Source: Pseudomonas sichuanensis (GTDB lineage: Bacteria > Pseudomonadota > Gammaproteobacteria > Pseudomonadales > Pseudomonadaceae). Taken from it: a DNA stretch of 64,000 bases. The notes under the pieces were generated by a model that was given only the letters and a program-made list of their open reading frames with translations, was not told the origin of the DNA and did no database searches. Position 1 is the first letter of the stretch. Each line of letters starts with the position of its first letter. Both the position numbers and the translations under genes were made by a program. This document shows, piece by piece, positions 40,276 through 49,885 of this stretch. Location: the NCBI RefSeq assembly GCF_003231305.1, contig NZ_QKVM01000013.1:48293-112292 (forward strand). Direction: 5' to 3'.

Positions 40276-40875
40276 ATGCTGGACGAGCTTCTTCGCCGAA
40301 TGAGCAACCACACCCCTGCGTCACTGCAGATGGACAGCCGTTTCCCGGAAGCAGCGGTGCTGTTACCCATCACCCGCAGCGATGAGCCCGAGCTGGTGCT
40401 CACCCTGCGTGCCAAGGGCTTGTCCACCCACGGTGGCGAAGTGGCGTTCCCTGGCGGGCGGCGCGACCCGGAGGACCCGGACCTGGTGTACACGGCCCTG
40501 CGTGAAGCAGAAGAAGAGATCGGCCTGCCGCCCGGCCTGGTCGAGGTGATCGGCCCGCTCAGCCCGTTGATTTCATTGCATGGCCTTAAGGTGACACCCT
40601 TCGTCGGCGTGATCCCCGATTACGTCGAGTACCACGCCAACGATGCGGAAATTGCCGCCGTATTCACGGTGCCGCTGGCGTTCTTTCGCCAGGACCCGCG
40701 CGACCACACCCACCGTATCGATTACCAGGGCCGCAGCTGGTACGTGCCCAGCTACCGCTATGGCGACTACAAGATCTGGGGGCTGTCGGCGATCATGATC
40801 GTCGAGCTGGTCAACCTGCTGTTCGATGCCGGCATCAGCCTGCACAAGCCGCCAGAGCGATTCATCCAGAACTGA
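40276..40875 (+). CDS. CoA pyrophosphatase-type Nudix hydrolase (NudL-like)
   Basis: 199 aa from ATG 40276. It shows the CoA-pyrophosphatase (UPF0035) signature LRAKGLSTHGGEVAFPGGRR joined to the Nudix core ALREAEEEIGL (about residues 50-85). Predicted to split CoA into 4'-phosphopantetheine and 3',5'-ADP. AATCGAGAG precedes the start by about 8 bases. The gamma-carbonic anhydrase gene follows after 45 bases in the same direction. In-frame sequence upstream overlaps the divergent gene and is not considered coding. Confidence 0.9.
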   Translation: MLDELLRRMSNHTPASLQMDSRFPEAAVLLPITRSDEPELVLTLRAKGLSTHGGEVAFPGGRRDPEDPDLVYTALREAEEEIGLPPGLVEVIGPLSPLISLHGLKVTPFVGVIPDYVEYHANDAEIAAVFTVPLAFFRQDPRDHTHRIDYQGRSWYVPSYRYGDYKIWGLSAIMIVELVNLLFDAGISLHKPPERFIQN

Positions 40876-40920
40876 GCGGGGCACACCCCGCCACCGGCGT
40901 TCAACCGTGAGGAGCGACAC

Positions 40921-41445
40921 ATGAAATACCGCCTGGGCGACCTGCGGGTCGAGACCCATCCCACCAGCTGGGCCGCACCCAATGCCACGCTGATCGGCAA
41001 GGTACGCCTGCAGGCGCGTGCCAGCGTGTGGTTCGGCGCGGTGCTGCGCGGCGACAACGAGCTGATCGACATCGGCGAGGACAGCAACGTCCAGGACGGC
41101 ACGGTGATGCACACCGACATGGGCTCGCCGCTGACCCTCGGCAAGGGCGTGACCATCGGCCATAACGCCATGCTGCATGGCTGCACGGTGGGCGACTACA
41201 GCCTGATCGGCATCAATGCGGTGATCCTCAACGGTGCGCGCATCGGCAAGCACTGCATCATCGGCGCCAATGCATTGATCCCCGAAGGCAAGGAAATCCC
41301 CGACGGCTCGCTGGTAATGGGCTCGCCTGGCAAGGTGGTGCGCGAGCTGACCGAGCAGCAGCAGCGCATGCTCGAAGCCAGTGCTGCGCATTACGTGCAC
41401 AACGCCCAGCGTTACGCCCGTGAACTGGTGCTCGATGAAGACTGA
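40921..41445 (+). CDS. Gamma-carbonic anhydrase family protein (left-handed beta-helix)
   Basis: 174 aa made of repeated hexapeptides (for example [23 protein letters not shown]), giving a left-handed beta-helix trimer. The three zinc-ligand His positions of the family appear conserved in MHTDMG and IGHNAMLHG. Many relatives (YrdA, PaaY) are of uncertain or thioesterase activity, so true carbonic anhydrase activity is not certain. GAGGAG lies 8 bases before the ATG. It overlaps the DUF1289 gene by 11 bases at its 3' end. Confidence 0.92.
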   Translation: MKYRLGDLRVETHPTSWAAPNATLIGKVRLQARASVWFGAVLRGDNELIDIGEDSNVQDGTVMHTDMGSPLTLGKGVTIGHNAMLHGCTVGDYSLIGINAVILNGARIGKHCIIGANALIPEGKEIPDGSLVMGSPGKVVRELTEQQQRMLEASAAHYVHNAQRYARELVLDED

Positions 41446-41632
41446 CGAACGGCCCGTGGCCTCGCCCTGCGTCAGCATTTGCGCCCTGGACGAGCAGGAT
41501 ATCTGTACTGGGTGCCAGCGCACGGTGAGCGAGATCACCCGCTGGGGGCGCATGGACAACCAGGAACGCCGTGAGGTGCTCAAGCGCTGCCATGAGCGGG
41601 CGGCGGCGGCGGGGCTGATCATCGGCTTGTGA
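41435..41632 (+). CDS. DUF1289 small cysteine-rich protein
   Basis: 65 aa, from ATG 41435 inside the last codons of the preceding gene (11-base overlap, coupled translation likely). Four Cys in [20 protein letters not shown] (about residues 11-30) fit the DUF1289 (YdhL-like) pattern and probably bind a metal. Followed by [16 protein letters not shown]. Function not known. A REP-like inverted repeat follows directly. Confidence 0.88.
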   Translation: MKTDERPVASPCVSICALDEQDICTGCQRTVSEITRWGRMDNQERREVLKRCHERAAAAGLIIGL

Positions 41633-41648
41633 ACCGTCGCGGTTTCAC

Positions 41649-41758
41649 TCGCGGGTAAATCGCAGCGGCGAACCGCCGCTCCCACAGTTACGACGCTTGC
41701 CTCAAGGCTAGCGCGATCCATGTGGGAGCGGCGGTTCGCCGCTGCGATTTACCCGCGA
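41649..41758. repeat. Inverted repeat, REP class with GGCGAACCGCC core
   Basis: Arms of about 38 bases (41649-41686 and 41721-41758) with core GCGGCGAACCGCCGCTCCCAC and its complement, separated by 34 bases. It differs from the CAAGCCC-core class elsewhere in the window. It fills the DUF1289 to VUT-family gap. Confidence 0.88.
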
Positions 41759-41821
41759 AGAGTCTGGCGCTGACCTTGAATTCAAGTATTCTGTGCGGCT
41801 TGCCCAACATCCAGAAAGCCC

Positions 41822-42289
41822 ATGTTCTACCTCATCGCCTACATCAGCAGCGTGGTGCTGATCAACTACGCCTTCTCCAGCGCACCGCACCTGGATGTGA
41901 TCTGGTCCGCCTGGGGCGGGTTGGTATTCATCCTGCGCGACATGGTGCAGACCCGCTACGGCCATGGTGCACTGTTGGCCATGCTGATGGCGCTGGTGCT
42001 CTCGTATGCCACCTCCGAGCCTGCCATCGCCCTGGCCAGCGCTACGGCGTTCTTCGTCTCCGAACTGATCGACTGGCTGGTATTCAGCGTCACTCGCCGC
42101 CCCCTGCGCGACCGCCTGTGGCTGAGCTCGGCGCTGAGCATCCCGGTGGACACCTTGATCTTCTTCGGCATGATCGGCGCATTGACCCCTGTGGTGATCG
42201 GCACGGCGCTGGCGTCGAAGTTCGCCGGGGTCACTGCGGTGTGGCTGATCATGGCCTGGCGCGCCCGGCGCGCGGTGGTCGTATCCTGA
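41822..42289 (+). CDS. VUT-family transporter (YhhQ/queuosine-precursor-like)
   Basis: 155 aa inner-membrane protein with about five TM helices. Motifs RDMVQTRYGH (about residue 39) and SELIDWLVFS (about 80) resemble the VUT/YhhQ family, some of which import queuosine precursors. It is shorter than E. coli YhhQ, so the substrate is a family-based guess. Stands alone, between an inverted repeat and purT, same direction. Confidence 0.82.
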   Translation: MFYLIAYISSVVLINYAFSSAPHLDVIWSAWGGLVFILRDMVQTRYGHGALLAMLMALVLSYATSEPAIALASATAFFVSELIDWLVFSVTRRPLRDRLWLSSALSIPVDTLIFFGMIGALTPVVIGTALASKFAGVTAVWLIMAWRARRAVVVS

Positions 42290-42363
42290 TGTAGAATGCG
42301 GGTCCAATTTTCAGCGGGCGGCAGCCAGCGTGGCGCGGCCCCGGACGCCTTCGAGGACCTGAA

Positions 42364-43545
42364 ATGACCCGTATCGGAACCCCATTGTCGCCCACCGCGA
42401 CCCGTGTACTGCTGTGCGGCTGCGGCGAGTTGGGCAAGGAAGTGGTGATCGAGCTGCAGCGCCTGGGCGTCGAGGTGATCGCCGTCGACCGCTACGCCAA
42501 TGCTCCGGCCATGCAGGTCGCGCACCGCAGCCACGTGATCAACATGCTCGACGGCGTGGCCCTGCGCGCGGTGATCGAGGCGGAAAAGCCACACTACATC
42601 GTTCCCGAGATCGAGGCCATCGCCACCGCCACGCTGGTGGAGCTCGAGAACGAAGGCTTCAATGTCGTCCCCACCGCCCGCGCCACTCAACTGACCATGA
42701 ACCGCGAAGGCATCCGCCGCCTGGCCGCCGAAGAGCTGGACCTGCCGACCTCGCCGTACCACTTCGCCGACACCTTCGAGGACTACAGCAAGGCCGTCGC
42801 CGACCTCGGCTACCCCTGCGTGGTCAAGCCGGTGATGAGCTCGTCGGGCAAAGGCCAGAGCCTGCTGCGCAGCGCCGATGACCTGCAGAAGGCCTGGGAC
42901 TACGCCCAGGAAGGCGGCCGTGCCGGCAAGGGCCGGGTGATCATCGAAGGCTTCATCGACTTCGAATACGAAATCACCTTGCTGACCGTGCGCCATGTCG
43001 GCGGCACCACCTTCCTCGAGCCGGTCGGCCACCGTCAGGAGAAGGGCGACTACCAGGAGTCCTGGCAGCCTCAGGCCATGAGCCCGAAAGCCCTGGCCGA
43101 GTCGCAGCGGGTGGCCCAGGCGGTCACCGACGCCCTGGGTGGGCGTGGCCTGTTCGGCGTCGAGCTGTTCGTCAAGGGTGACCAGGTGTGGTTCAGCGAA
43201 GTGTCGCCGCGCCCGCACGACACTGGTCTGGTGACCTTGATTTCCCAGGACCTGTCGCAGTTCGCCCTGCATGCCCGGGCGATTCTCGGCCTGCCGATCC
43301 CGGTGGTGCGCCAGTTCGGCCCGTCGGCTTCGGCGGTGATCCTGCCCGAAGGCCAGTCGCAGCAGACCGCCTTCGCCAACCTGAACGCCGCCCTGAGCGA
43401 GCCGGACACCGCCATCCGCCTGTTCGGCAAGCCTGAGATCAACGGCACCCGCCGCATGGGCGTGTGCCTGGCGCGTGATGAGTCGGTCGAGGCCGCACGG
43501 GCCAAGGCGACCCGCGCTTCGCAGGCGGTCAAGGTCGAGTTCTGA
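42364..43545 (+). CDS. purT: Formate-dependent phosphoribosylglycinamide formyltransferase
   Basis: Uses formate and ATP to formylate GAR, the folate-independent third purine step; 393 aa. ATP-grasp enzyme with N-terminal [20 protein letters not shown] (residues 16-35), the [12 protein letters not shown] loop (about 155-166) and the metal-binding [13 protein letters not shown] near 280. ATG 42364 has GAGGA about 9 bases upstream. A TAGAAT hexamer at 42292-42297 may be its -10. A REP pair lies just after the stop. Confidence 0.97.
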   Translation: MTRIGTPLSPTATRVLLCGCGELGKEVVIELQRLGVEVIAVDRYANAPAMQVAHRSHVINMLDGVALRAVIEAEKPHYIVPEIEAIATATLVELENEGFNVVPTARATQLTMNREGIRRLAAEELDLPTSPYHFADTFEDYSKAVADLGYPCVVKPVMSSSGKGQSLLRSADDLQKAWDYAQEGGRAGKGRVIIEGFIDFEYEITLLTVRHVGGTTFLEPVGHRQEKGDYQESWQPQAMSPKALAESQRVAQAVTDALGGRGLFGVELFVKGDQVWFSEVSPRPHDTGLVTLISQDLSQFALHARAILGLPIPVVRQFGPSASAVILPEGQSQQTAFANLNAALSEPDTAIRLFGKPEINGTRRMGVCLARDESVEAARAKATRASQAVKVEF

Positions 43546-43555
43546 TCTGAAATGC

Positions 43556-43620
43556 ATCGCGGGGCAAGCCCGCTCCCACGCCAATAGCTACATGGCGTGG
43601 GAGCGGGCTTGCCCCGCGAT
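43556..43620. repeat. REP pair between purT and the MFS gene
   Basis: Perfect inverted REP units ATCGCGGGGCAAGCCCGCTC and complement. The stem extends inward by CCACGCCA/TGGCGTGG, leaving a 9-base loop. It sits in an 87-base convergent gap and could act as a shared transcript end. Confidence 0.92.
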
Positions 43621-43632
43621 TGTTTCAGCGGT

Positions 43633-44937
43633 TCAAAGCTCGGTATTGCGGGTTTCTTTCAGGCACAACACGGCAATCAGGCTGATCACCGCCGCCGCCG
43701 ACACATATCCCCCCACCCAGCTCAAGCCCCCCATGCTCACCAGCTTCTGGGCAAAGAACGGTGCCGCCGAAGCACCGACGATGCCGCCCAGGTTATAGGC
43801 CGCCGAGGCACCGGTGTAGCGTACGTGGGTCGGGAACAGCTCTGGCAGCAAGGCGCCCATCGGCGCGAAGGTCACCCCCATCAGGAACAGCTCGATGCTC
43901 AGGAACAGTGCCACGCCCGTGGTCGAGCCCGAGGTGAGCAGCGGCTCCATGGCGAAGCCCGAGGCGATGGCCAGCAGCGCACCCACGATCAAGACCGGCT
44001 TGCGCCCGTAGCGGTCGCTGAGCCAGGCCGACAGTGGCGTGGCCAGGGCCATGAACACCACGGCGAAGCACAGCAGGCCGAGGAAGGTCTCGCGGCTGTA
44101 GCCCAGCGTCGACACGCCGTAGCTCAGCGAGAACACCGTGGAGATGTAGAACAGCGCGTAGCACACCACCATCGCCGCCGCGCCCAGCAGGGTCGGCAGC
44201 CAGTATTGGGCGAACAGCTCGACCACCGGCATCTTGACCCGCTCCTGGCGCGCCACGGCCTTGGCGAATACCGGGCTTTCCTCGAGTTTCAGGCGCACGT
44301 ACAGGCCGACCAGCACCAGCGCGGCGCTGAGCAGGAACGGAATGCGCCAACCCCAGTCGCGGAACTGCTCGTCGCTGAGCACCAGGGCCAGGGTCAGGAA
44401 CAGGCCGTTGGCAGCCAGGAAGCCGATCGAGGGGCCCAGTTGCGGGAACATGCCGAACCAGGCGCGCTTGCCTTCGGGGGCGTTCTCGGTGGCCAGCAGC
44501 GCCGCGCCACCCCATTCGCCGCCCAGGCCCAGGCCTTGGCCGAAGCGCAGGATGCAGAGCAGGACCGGCGCCCACACGCCGATGCTGTCATAGCCCGGCA
44601 GCACGCCAATCAGCGTGGTCGAGACGCCCATCAGCAACAGCGAAGCGACCAGGGTCGACTTGCGCCCGATACGGTCGCCGAAATGACCGAACAGCGCCGA
44701 GCCCAGTGGCCGGGCGAGGAACGCGATGCCGAAGGTGAGGAAGGCCGCGAGCATCTGCGCGGTGCCCGACCCGGATGGGAAGAACACCGGCCCGATTACC
44801 AGGGCGGCGGCGGTGGCGTACACGTAGAAATCGTAGAACTCGATGGCGGTGCCGATGAAACTGGCGGTGGCCACCCGCGCAGGCGAGTTGACCGGGGCCG
44901 CCGAGGCAGGTTCGGCGTAGGTGCTGCTGGTAGTCAT
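43633..44937 (-). CDS. MFS transporter, metabolite:H+ symporter (MHS) family
   Basis: 434 aa from ATG 44937, 12 TM helices. MHS-type signatures: ASFIGTAIEFYDFYVYATAA near the N-terminus, the loop motif GHFGDRIGRKSTL between helices 2 and 3, and LRFGQGLGLGGEWGGAALLA in helix 4-5. MHS members carry alpha-ketoglutarate, shikimate, proline/betaine, citrate and others; the substrate here is not evident and no catabolic gene stands beside it. Convergent with purT. About 240 bases separate it from the CorC-like gene, in which I see no gene. Confidence 0.9.
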   Translation of the reverse strand: MTTSSTYAEPASAAPVNSPARVATASFIGTAIEFYDFYVYATAAALVIGPVFFPSGSGTAQMLAAFLTFGIAFLARPLGSALFGHFGDRIGRKSTLVASLLLMGVSTTLIGVLPGYDSIGVWAPVLLCILRFGQGLGLGGEWGGAALLATENAPEGKRAWFGMFPQLGPSIGFLAANGLFLTLALVLSDEQFRDWGWRIPFLLSAALVLVGLYVRLKLEESPVFAKAVARQERVKMPVVELFAQYWLPTLLGAAAMVVCYALFYISTVFSLSYGVSTLGYSRETFLGLLCFAVVFMALATPLSAWLSDRYGRKPVLIVGALLAIASGFAMEPLLTSGSTTGVALFLSIELFLMGVTFAPMGALLPELFPTHVRYTGASAAYNLGGIVGASAAPFFAQKLVSMGGLSWVGGYVSAAAVISLIAVLCLKETRNTEL

Positions 44938-45179
44938 GCGTAGGTCCCTGACAGTCGATGCTCCATGGGGCACGGCCCATGTGGCGGGCACACGGGAGCC
45001 GGAGCGTATTGTTATGAGTCGCGTGACTGACGATAGCCCAGGGGGTAGGGAGGGGCGGGCGCTGTTCGGGGTGGTGACGCAGGGCCGTGGGGCGTGTCAG
45101 TGCTGCGGACTGGCCGTGGGGCGCCGGGTGCGGGTAGCAGGCGGGACGGCAGGGCTGGGTAAGCGTTGGCCGAGTATAA

Positions 45180-46364
45180 CTATCGGGTCACGGTCCAGAC
45201 CAGCACCTTGCTCGCGCAATTGTCCTCTGTTTCGAGGATTTCCAGGCGATAACGGCCGATCTTCAGGCATACCGCCGTTGCCGGGATGCTTTCCAGCGCC
45301 TCGGTGACCAGGCCGTTGAGGGTTTTCGGCCCGCCATCGCAGGGCAGGTGCCAGCCGAGGGTGCGGTTGATTTCACGCAGCGAGGCGGTGCCTTCGATGA
45401 TGAAGCGGCCATCGCTCTGCGGGTGCACGTGCGGGTTGTCGAGGCTGTGTTCGTCTTCGAATTCGCCGACGATCTCTTCGAGGATGTCTTCGAGGGTGAC
45501 GATGCCCAGCACTTCGCCGTACTCGTCCACCACCACGCCCATGCGCCGTTGTTGCTTGTGGAAGTTCAGCAACTGCATCTGCAGGGGCGTGCTTTCGGGG
45601 ACGAAGTAGGGCTCGTAGCAGGCAGCCTGGAGCTTTTCGAAGGTGAGTTCGGCGCGCGGCAGCAGGTGGCTGATCAGTTTGGTGTTGAGTACCGCTTCCA
45701 CCTGGTTGATGTCGTTGTGATAGACCGGCAGGCGGGTGTGACGGCTGACGATCAGTTGCTCGACGATGCGCTCGATGGGGTCGTCGAGGTTGATGCCGTC
45801 GACTTCGTTGCGCGGTACCAGGATGTCGTTGACGGTGATCTTGTCCAGGGCCTGCAGGCCCTCCAGCAAGCCATTGCGGGACGGGGCATGCTGCTCGTCA
45901 TCATCGAAGTCGTCTTCCTGCGGGTGCAGCGCCACCGCGATGGGCTGCACGCGGAACGGGCGCAGGATCAACCTGGCGCAGCCATCGAGCAGGCAGGCCA
46001 AGGGTTGCAGTGCGGCCAGCGGGACTTTGAGCAGGCTGGCGCCAAGGCTGATGAATGCCTGCGGATTGCGGCGGGCCAGGCGCCGCGGCAGGTACTCGGC
46101 GAGCACCAGCAGGGCTGCGGTGGCGGCCAGCCCGGCCAGCCAGAAACCGTGCTCCCCGCTGTAGCGCTGGCCGATCAGGCAGGCCAGGCCCAGCACCAGC
46201 AGCTTGCCGAGGCTGGCGCAGAGCACCAGGGCCTGGGCGGGCAGGGTAGGGTCGGCGTGGCCGTTCTGTTGCTGGCGAGCACAGTCCACGGCGGTGAACA
46301 GCGCCGACCACAGCAGTGCCAGTACCAGTGTGCCGAGCAGCGGGGCGTACGGCAGGGTATCCAT
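45180..46364 (-). CDS. CorC/HlyC-type CBS-domain membrane protein (CNNM/DUF21-like N-terminus)
   Basis: 394 aa. The N-terminal about 140 residues contain three to four hydrophobic helices in place of a well-conserved DUF21 domain. Then comes a CBS pair (about 180-300; VNDILVPRNEVDGINLDD, VDEYGEVLGIVTLEDILEEIVGE) and a C-terminal transporter-associated domain (LREINRTLGWHLPCDGGPKTLNGLVTE). Family members are linked to Mg/Co handling; here this is by similarity only. Starts 9 bases after the YpjD-like gene, so both form one operon. Confidence 0.88.
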   Translation of the reverse strand: MDTLPYAPLLGTLVLALLWSALFTAVDCARQQQNGHADPTLPAQALVLCASLGKLLVLGLACLIGQRYSGEHGFWLAGLAATAALLVLAEYLPRRLARRNPQAFISLGASLLKVPLAALQPLACLLDGCARLILRPFRVQPIAVALHPQEDDFDDDEQHAPSRNGLLEGLQALDKITVNDILVPRNEVDGINLDDPIERIVEQLIVSRHTRLPVYHNDINQVEAVLNTKLISHLLPRAELTFEKLQAACYEPYFVPESTPLQMQLLNFHKQQRRMGVVVDEYGEVLGIVTLEDILEEIVGEFEDEHSLDNPHVHPQSDGRFIIEGTASLREINRTLGWHLPCDGGPKTLNGLVTEALESIPATAVCLKIGRYRLEILETEDNCASKVLVWTVTR

Positions 46365-46373
46365 GGGCGGCCG

Positions 46374-47183
46374 TCAGATATGCAAGATGAATTCGCGGAC
46401 CAGCTTGCTGCCGAAATAGGCCAGCATCAGCAGGCAGAAACCGGCGAGGGTCCAGCGGATCGCCTTGTGGCCACGCCAGCCCAGGCGGGTGCGGCCCCAC
46501 AGCAACACACTGAACACGATCCACGCCACGCAGGCCAGCAAGGTCTTGTGCACCAGGTGCTGGGCAAACAGGTTGTCGAGGAACAGCCAGCCGGAGATCA
46601 GCGACAGCGACAGCAGCCCCCAGCCGGCCCAGAGGAAGCCGAACAGCAGGCTTTCCATGGTTTGCAGCGGCGGGAAGTTGCGGATCAGCCCGGACGGGTG
46701 CTTGTGCTTGAGCTGGTGGTCCTGCAGCAACAGCAGCAGGGCCTGGAACACGGCGATGGTGAACAGGCCATAGGCGAGGATCGACAGCAGGATGTGCGCG
46801 AGGATGCCCGGCTCTTCATTGATCAGCGGCACCGTGCCGGGCGGGGCGAACTGCGCCAGTAACGCAGTTATCGCACCCAGCGGGAACAGCAGCACCAGCA
46901 GGTTTTCCACTGGAATGCTCAGGCAGGCGATCAGCGTCAGGCCGATCACCGCCACGGCGATCAGGCTGGCGGCGCTGAAGAAGTCCAGGCTCAGGCCCAG
47001 CGGGGTGATCAGCTGAAAGAACAGCGCGCCGCCCTGGGCGAGCACCGCCAGTGCGCCGAGCAGGCCGAGCAGCCGCTTGTCGGCGCGGGCGCCACGGGCC
47101 AGGCCGGTAGCCTGGTAGACGGTCGCGGCCACATAAAGGAAGGCGGCGATCAGGTTGGGGATGAGGCTGGGTGAAGAGAGCAT
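46374..47183 (-). CDS. YpjD/CcsA-like inner-membrane protein (cytochrome c assembly family)
   Basis: 269 aa, about eight TM helices, from ATG 47183. Matches the CcsA/CcmF-type family, with His in ILAHILLSILAYGLF (about residue 134) and the conserved FLWAGWGLLSLSLISGW block (about 180). In Pseudomonas and E. coli this gene regularly stands beside ffh and a CorC-like gene, as here; its own role is not settled. Divergent from ffh. The 296-base gap holds a REP pair and the ffh promoter region. Confidence 0.88.
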   Translation of the reverse strand: MLSSPSLIPNLIAAFLYVAATVYQATGLARGARADKRLLGLLGALAVLAQGGALFFQLITPLGLSLDFFSAASLIAVAVIGLTLIACLSIPVENLLVLLFPLGAITALLAQFAPPGTVPLINEEPGILAHILLSILAYGLFTIAVFQALLLLLQDHQLKHKHPSGLIRNFPPLQTMESLLFGFLWAGWGLLSLSLISGWLFLDNLFAQHLVHKTLLACVAWIVFSVLLWGRTRLGWRGHKAIRWTLAGFCLLMLAYFGSKLVREFILHI

Positions 47184-47256
47184 AAGTCCTGGCAGGCAAG
47201 CCTTAAAGGGACGGAGTTTGGCATAGAACGCGGTGGGCAAGGAAGACTGCGAATCA

Positions 47257-47323
47257 ATCGCGGGGCAAGCCCGCTCCCACAAGGGTTGCGCTGACACTGT
47301 GGGAGCGGGCTTGCCCCGCGAAA
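47257..47323. repeat. REP pair in the ypjD-ffh intergenic region
   Basis: Inverted units ATCGCGGGGCAAGCCCGCTC and complement around an 18-base spacer. A TATAAT-like -10 (47390-47395) for ffh lies downstream. Confidence 0.9.
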
Positions 47324-47479
47324 GCGACCTCCAGGCCACCGAATATCCAGAGCCTCTGCACCAAGGTGTGCGCCAGCGCCGCTCTTCGCTATAATCGCCG
47401 CCTTGTTGTGCCCAGCGCGTGTGCATTTTCACCTGGGCGCCTGAAAAACCTCGGCTTCACTGGGCCTGAAAGGATCACC

Positions 47480-48856
47480 ATGTTCGAAAACCTGACCGAC
47501 CGCCTGTCACAGACGCTGCGCCATGTCACCGGCAAGGCCAAGCTGACCGAAGACAACATCAAGGACACGCTGCGCGAAGTGCGCATGGCCCTGCTCGAGG
47601 CCGACGTTGCCCTGCCGGTGGTCAAGGATTTCGTCAACAGCATCAAGGAGCGCGCGGTCGGCACCGAAGTGTCGCGCAGCCTCACCCCAGGCCAGGCCTT
47701 CGTCAAGATCGTCCAGGCCGAGCTTGAGCGCCTGATGGGCGCGGCCAACGAAGAGCTGACGCTCAATGCCGCGCCGCCCGCAGTCGTGCTGATGGCCGGC
47801 CTGCAGGGTGCCGGTAAGACCACCACCGCCGGCAAGCTGGCGCGCCACCTGAAAGAGCGCAAGAAGAAAAGCGTGATGGTGGTGTCCGCCGACGTTTACC
47901 GCCCGGCGGCGATCAAGCAGCTGGAAACCCTGGCCAACGACATCGGCGTGACCTTCTTCCCGTCCGACATCAGCCAGAAGCCGGTGGACATCGCGCAAGC
48001 GGCGATCCGCGAAGCCAAGCTCAAGTTCATCGATGTGGTGATCGTCGACACCGCCGGTCGCCTGCACGTCGACGCCGACATGATGGACGAGATCAAGGCG
48101 CTGCACGCCGCGGTCAAACCGATCGAAACGCTGTTCGTGGTCGATGCCATGACCGGCCAGGATGCCGCCAATACCGCCAAGGCCTTCGGCGACGCACTGC
48201 CGCTGACCGGTGTGATCCTGACCAAGGTCGACGGTGATGCCCGTGGCGGTGCCGCACTGTCGGTGCGCGCCATCACCGGCAAACCGATCAAGTTCATTGG
48301 TATGGGCGAGAAGACCGAAGCCCTCGAGCCGTTCCACCCTGACCGCATCGCCTCGCGCATCCTCGGCATGGGTGACGTGCTCAGCCTGATCGAGCAGGCC
48401 GAGCAGACCATCGACAAGGAAAAGGCCGACAAACTGGCCAAGAAGCTGAAGAAGGGCAAGGGCTTCGACCTCGAAGACTTCCGTGATCAGCTGCAGCAGA
48501 TGAAGAACATGGGCGGCCTCGGCGGGCTGATGGACAAACTGCCGAACATGGGCGGCGTCAACCTGTCGCAGATGGGCAATGCCCAGGGCGCGGCCGAGAA
48601 GCAGTTCAAACAGATGGAAGCGATCATCAACTCCATGACCCCGGCCGAGCGTCGCGACCCTGATCTGATCAGCGGTTCGCGCAAGCGCCGCATCGCCCTG
48701 GGTTCCGGTACCCAGGTGCAGGACATCGGCCGGCTGATCAAGCAGCACAAGCAGATGCAGAAGATGATGAAGAAATTCTCCGCCAAGGGCGGCATGGCCA
48801 AGATGATGCGCGGCCTTGGCGGCATGCTGCCGGGTGGCGGCATGCCCAAGATGTAA
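47480..48856 (+). CDS. ffh: Signal recognition particle protein Ffh
   Basis: GTPase that binds 4.5S RNA and signal sequences and targets ribosomes to FtsY at the membrane; 458 aa. N domain (1-85), then the G domain with G1 GLQGAGKTTT (about 105), DTAGR (about 190) and TKVDGDARGG (about 247). The Met-rich M domain is at the C-terminus (KQMEAIINSMT, then QKMMKKFSAKGGMAKMMRGL). ATG 47480 is preceded by AAAGGA 5 bases upstream. In-frame sequence further upstream is promoter region. Confidence 0.97.
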   Translation: MFENLTDRLSQTLRHVTGKAKLTEDNIKDTLREVRMALLEADVALPVVKDFVNSIKERAVGTEVSRSLTPGQAFVKIVQAELERLMGAANEELTLNAAPPAVVLMAGLQGAGKTTTAGKLARHLKERKKKSVMVVSADVYRPAAIKQLETLANDIGVTFFPSDISQKPVDIAQAAIREAKLKFIDVVIVDTAGRLHVDADMMDEIKALHAAVKPIETLFVVDAMTGQDAANTAKAFGDALPLTGVILTKVDGDARGGAALSVRAITGKPIKFIGMGEKTEALEPFHPDRIASRILGMGDVLSLIEQAEQTIDKEKADKLAKKLKKGKGFDLEDFRDQLQQMKNMGGLGGLMDKLPNMGGVNLSQMGNAQGAAEKQFKQMEAIINSMTPAERRDPDLISGSRKRRIALGSGTQVQDIGRLIKQHKQMQKMMKKFSAKGGMAKMMRGLGGMLPGGGMPKM

Positions 48857-48985
48857 TCGAATTTGGGTGGCTGCCTTTATAGGAAGATGGCCACCCAACC
48901 CCCGCTTCGGCGGGAATAGCGCCGCAAAACAGCGGCTTAACCGGCAGATCTGAACGGTGGGTCAAGCGCTCGCCGAAAAAGGCAT

Positions 48986-49014
48986 TTGCAAATGTCCGTG
49001 TATTCCCCGAGAAT
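48986..49014 (+). promoter_or_regulatory. Possible promoter of rpsP-rimM-trmD-rplS
   Basis: TTGCAA (48986-48991), 17 bases, GAGAAT (49009-49014). It lies in the 232-base ffh-rpsP gap, which also holds a stem GGGTGGC/GCCACCC at 48866-48897 and the hairpin CCCCCGCTTCGGCGGG that could end the ffh message. Confidence 0.45.
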
Positions 49015-49088
49015 ATGCGGCCTTTTGGGCACCCGTGTGCCCATTGGGCATTCAGTTTTGCAGCACCGACTATAGGAACGATGTTCAC

Positions 49089-49340
49089 ATGGTAACCATC
49101 CGTCTTGCCCGTGGCGGCTCGAAAAAGCGCCCTTTCTACCACCTGACCGTGACCAACTCGCGTAACGCCCGTGACGGCCGTTTCGTTGAGCGCGTTGGCT
49201 TCTTCAACCCGATCGCATCGGGCGCCGAAGTCAAGCTGTCGGTCAACCAAGAGCGCGTCACCTACTGGCTGAGCCAGGGCGCACAGCCGTCTGAGCGTGT
49301 TGCTCAGCTGCTGAAGGAAGCTGCCAAGGCTGCAGCCTGA
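49089..49340 (+). CDS. rpsP: 30S ribosomal protein S16
   Basis: 83 aa, full-length S16 ([19 protein letters not shown] at the start, typical GFFNPIA in the middle). Assembly protein of the 30S subunit, bound to 16S rRNA. ATG 49089 has AGGAACG upstream. First gene of the standard rpsP-rimM-trmD-rplS operon; rimM begins 5 bases after its stop. Confidence 0.98.
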   Translation: MVTIRLARGGSKKRPFYHLTVTNSRNARDGRFVERVGFFNPIASGAEVKLSVNQERVTYWLSQGAQPSERVAQLLKEAAKAAA

Positions 49341-49345
49341 GCAGT

Positions 49346-49882
49346 ATGAACGCGACGCCAGAAAAGGCTGACGACCTCATCGTCGTTGGCAAGATTTTTT
49401 CGGTTCACGGCGTTCGCGGCGAGGTGAAGGTGTACTCCTTTACCGATCCGATTGAAAACCTGTTGGATTATCCGCGCTGGACGCTTAGGCACGAAGGCAA
49501 GGTAAAGCAGGTCGAGCTGGTCAGCGGTCGTGGCTCCCAAAAGGGCCTGGTCGTGAAATTGAAAGGCCTCGATGATCGTGATGAAGCCCGGCTTCTGAGC
49601 GGTTACGAAATCTGCATTGCGCGGAGCCTTTTGCCCAACCTGGCAGCCGACGAGTACTACTGGTACCAGTTGGAAGGCCTGAAGGTCATCAATCAGGACG
49701 AACAGCTGTTCGGCACGATCGATCACCTGTTGGAGACCGGCGCGAACGATGTAATGGTGGTCAAGCCTTGCACAGGCAGCCTGGATGATCGCGAGCGTCT
49801 GTTGCCCTATACGGAGCAATGCGTGCTGGCAATCGACCTTGAAGCGGGTGTGATGCGAGTCGAATGGGACGCGGATTTCTAA
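49346..49882 (+). CDS. rimM: Ribosome maturation factor RimM
   Basis: 178 aa; helps maturation of the 30S head by binding S19. N-terminal RimM beta-barrel (VGKIFSVHGVRGEVKVYSFTD-like) and C-terminal PRC barrel (EYYWYQLEGLKVINQD...). Located 5 bases after rpsP and 3 bases before trmD, in the conserved operon. Confidence 0.97.
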   Translation: MNATPEKADDLIVVGKIFSVHGVRGEVKVYSFTDPIENLLDYPRWTLRHEGKVKQVELVSGRGSQKGLVVKLKGLDDRDEARLLSGYEICIARSLLPNLAADEYYWYQLEGLKVINQDEQLFGTIDHLLETGANDVMVVKPCTGSLDDRERLLPYTEQCVLAIDLEAGVMRVEWDADF

Positions 49883-49885
49883 ACG

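Noticed and set aside
44938..45179. Possible small gene between the MFS and CorC-like genes
   Set aside because: A plus-strand frame exists but has no ribosome site, overlaps the coding ends of both neighbours and has shadow-like composition.
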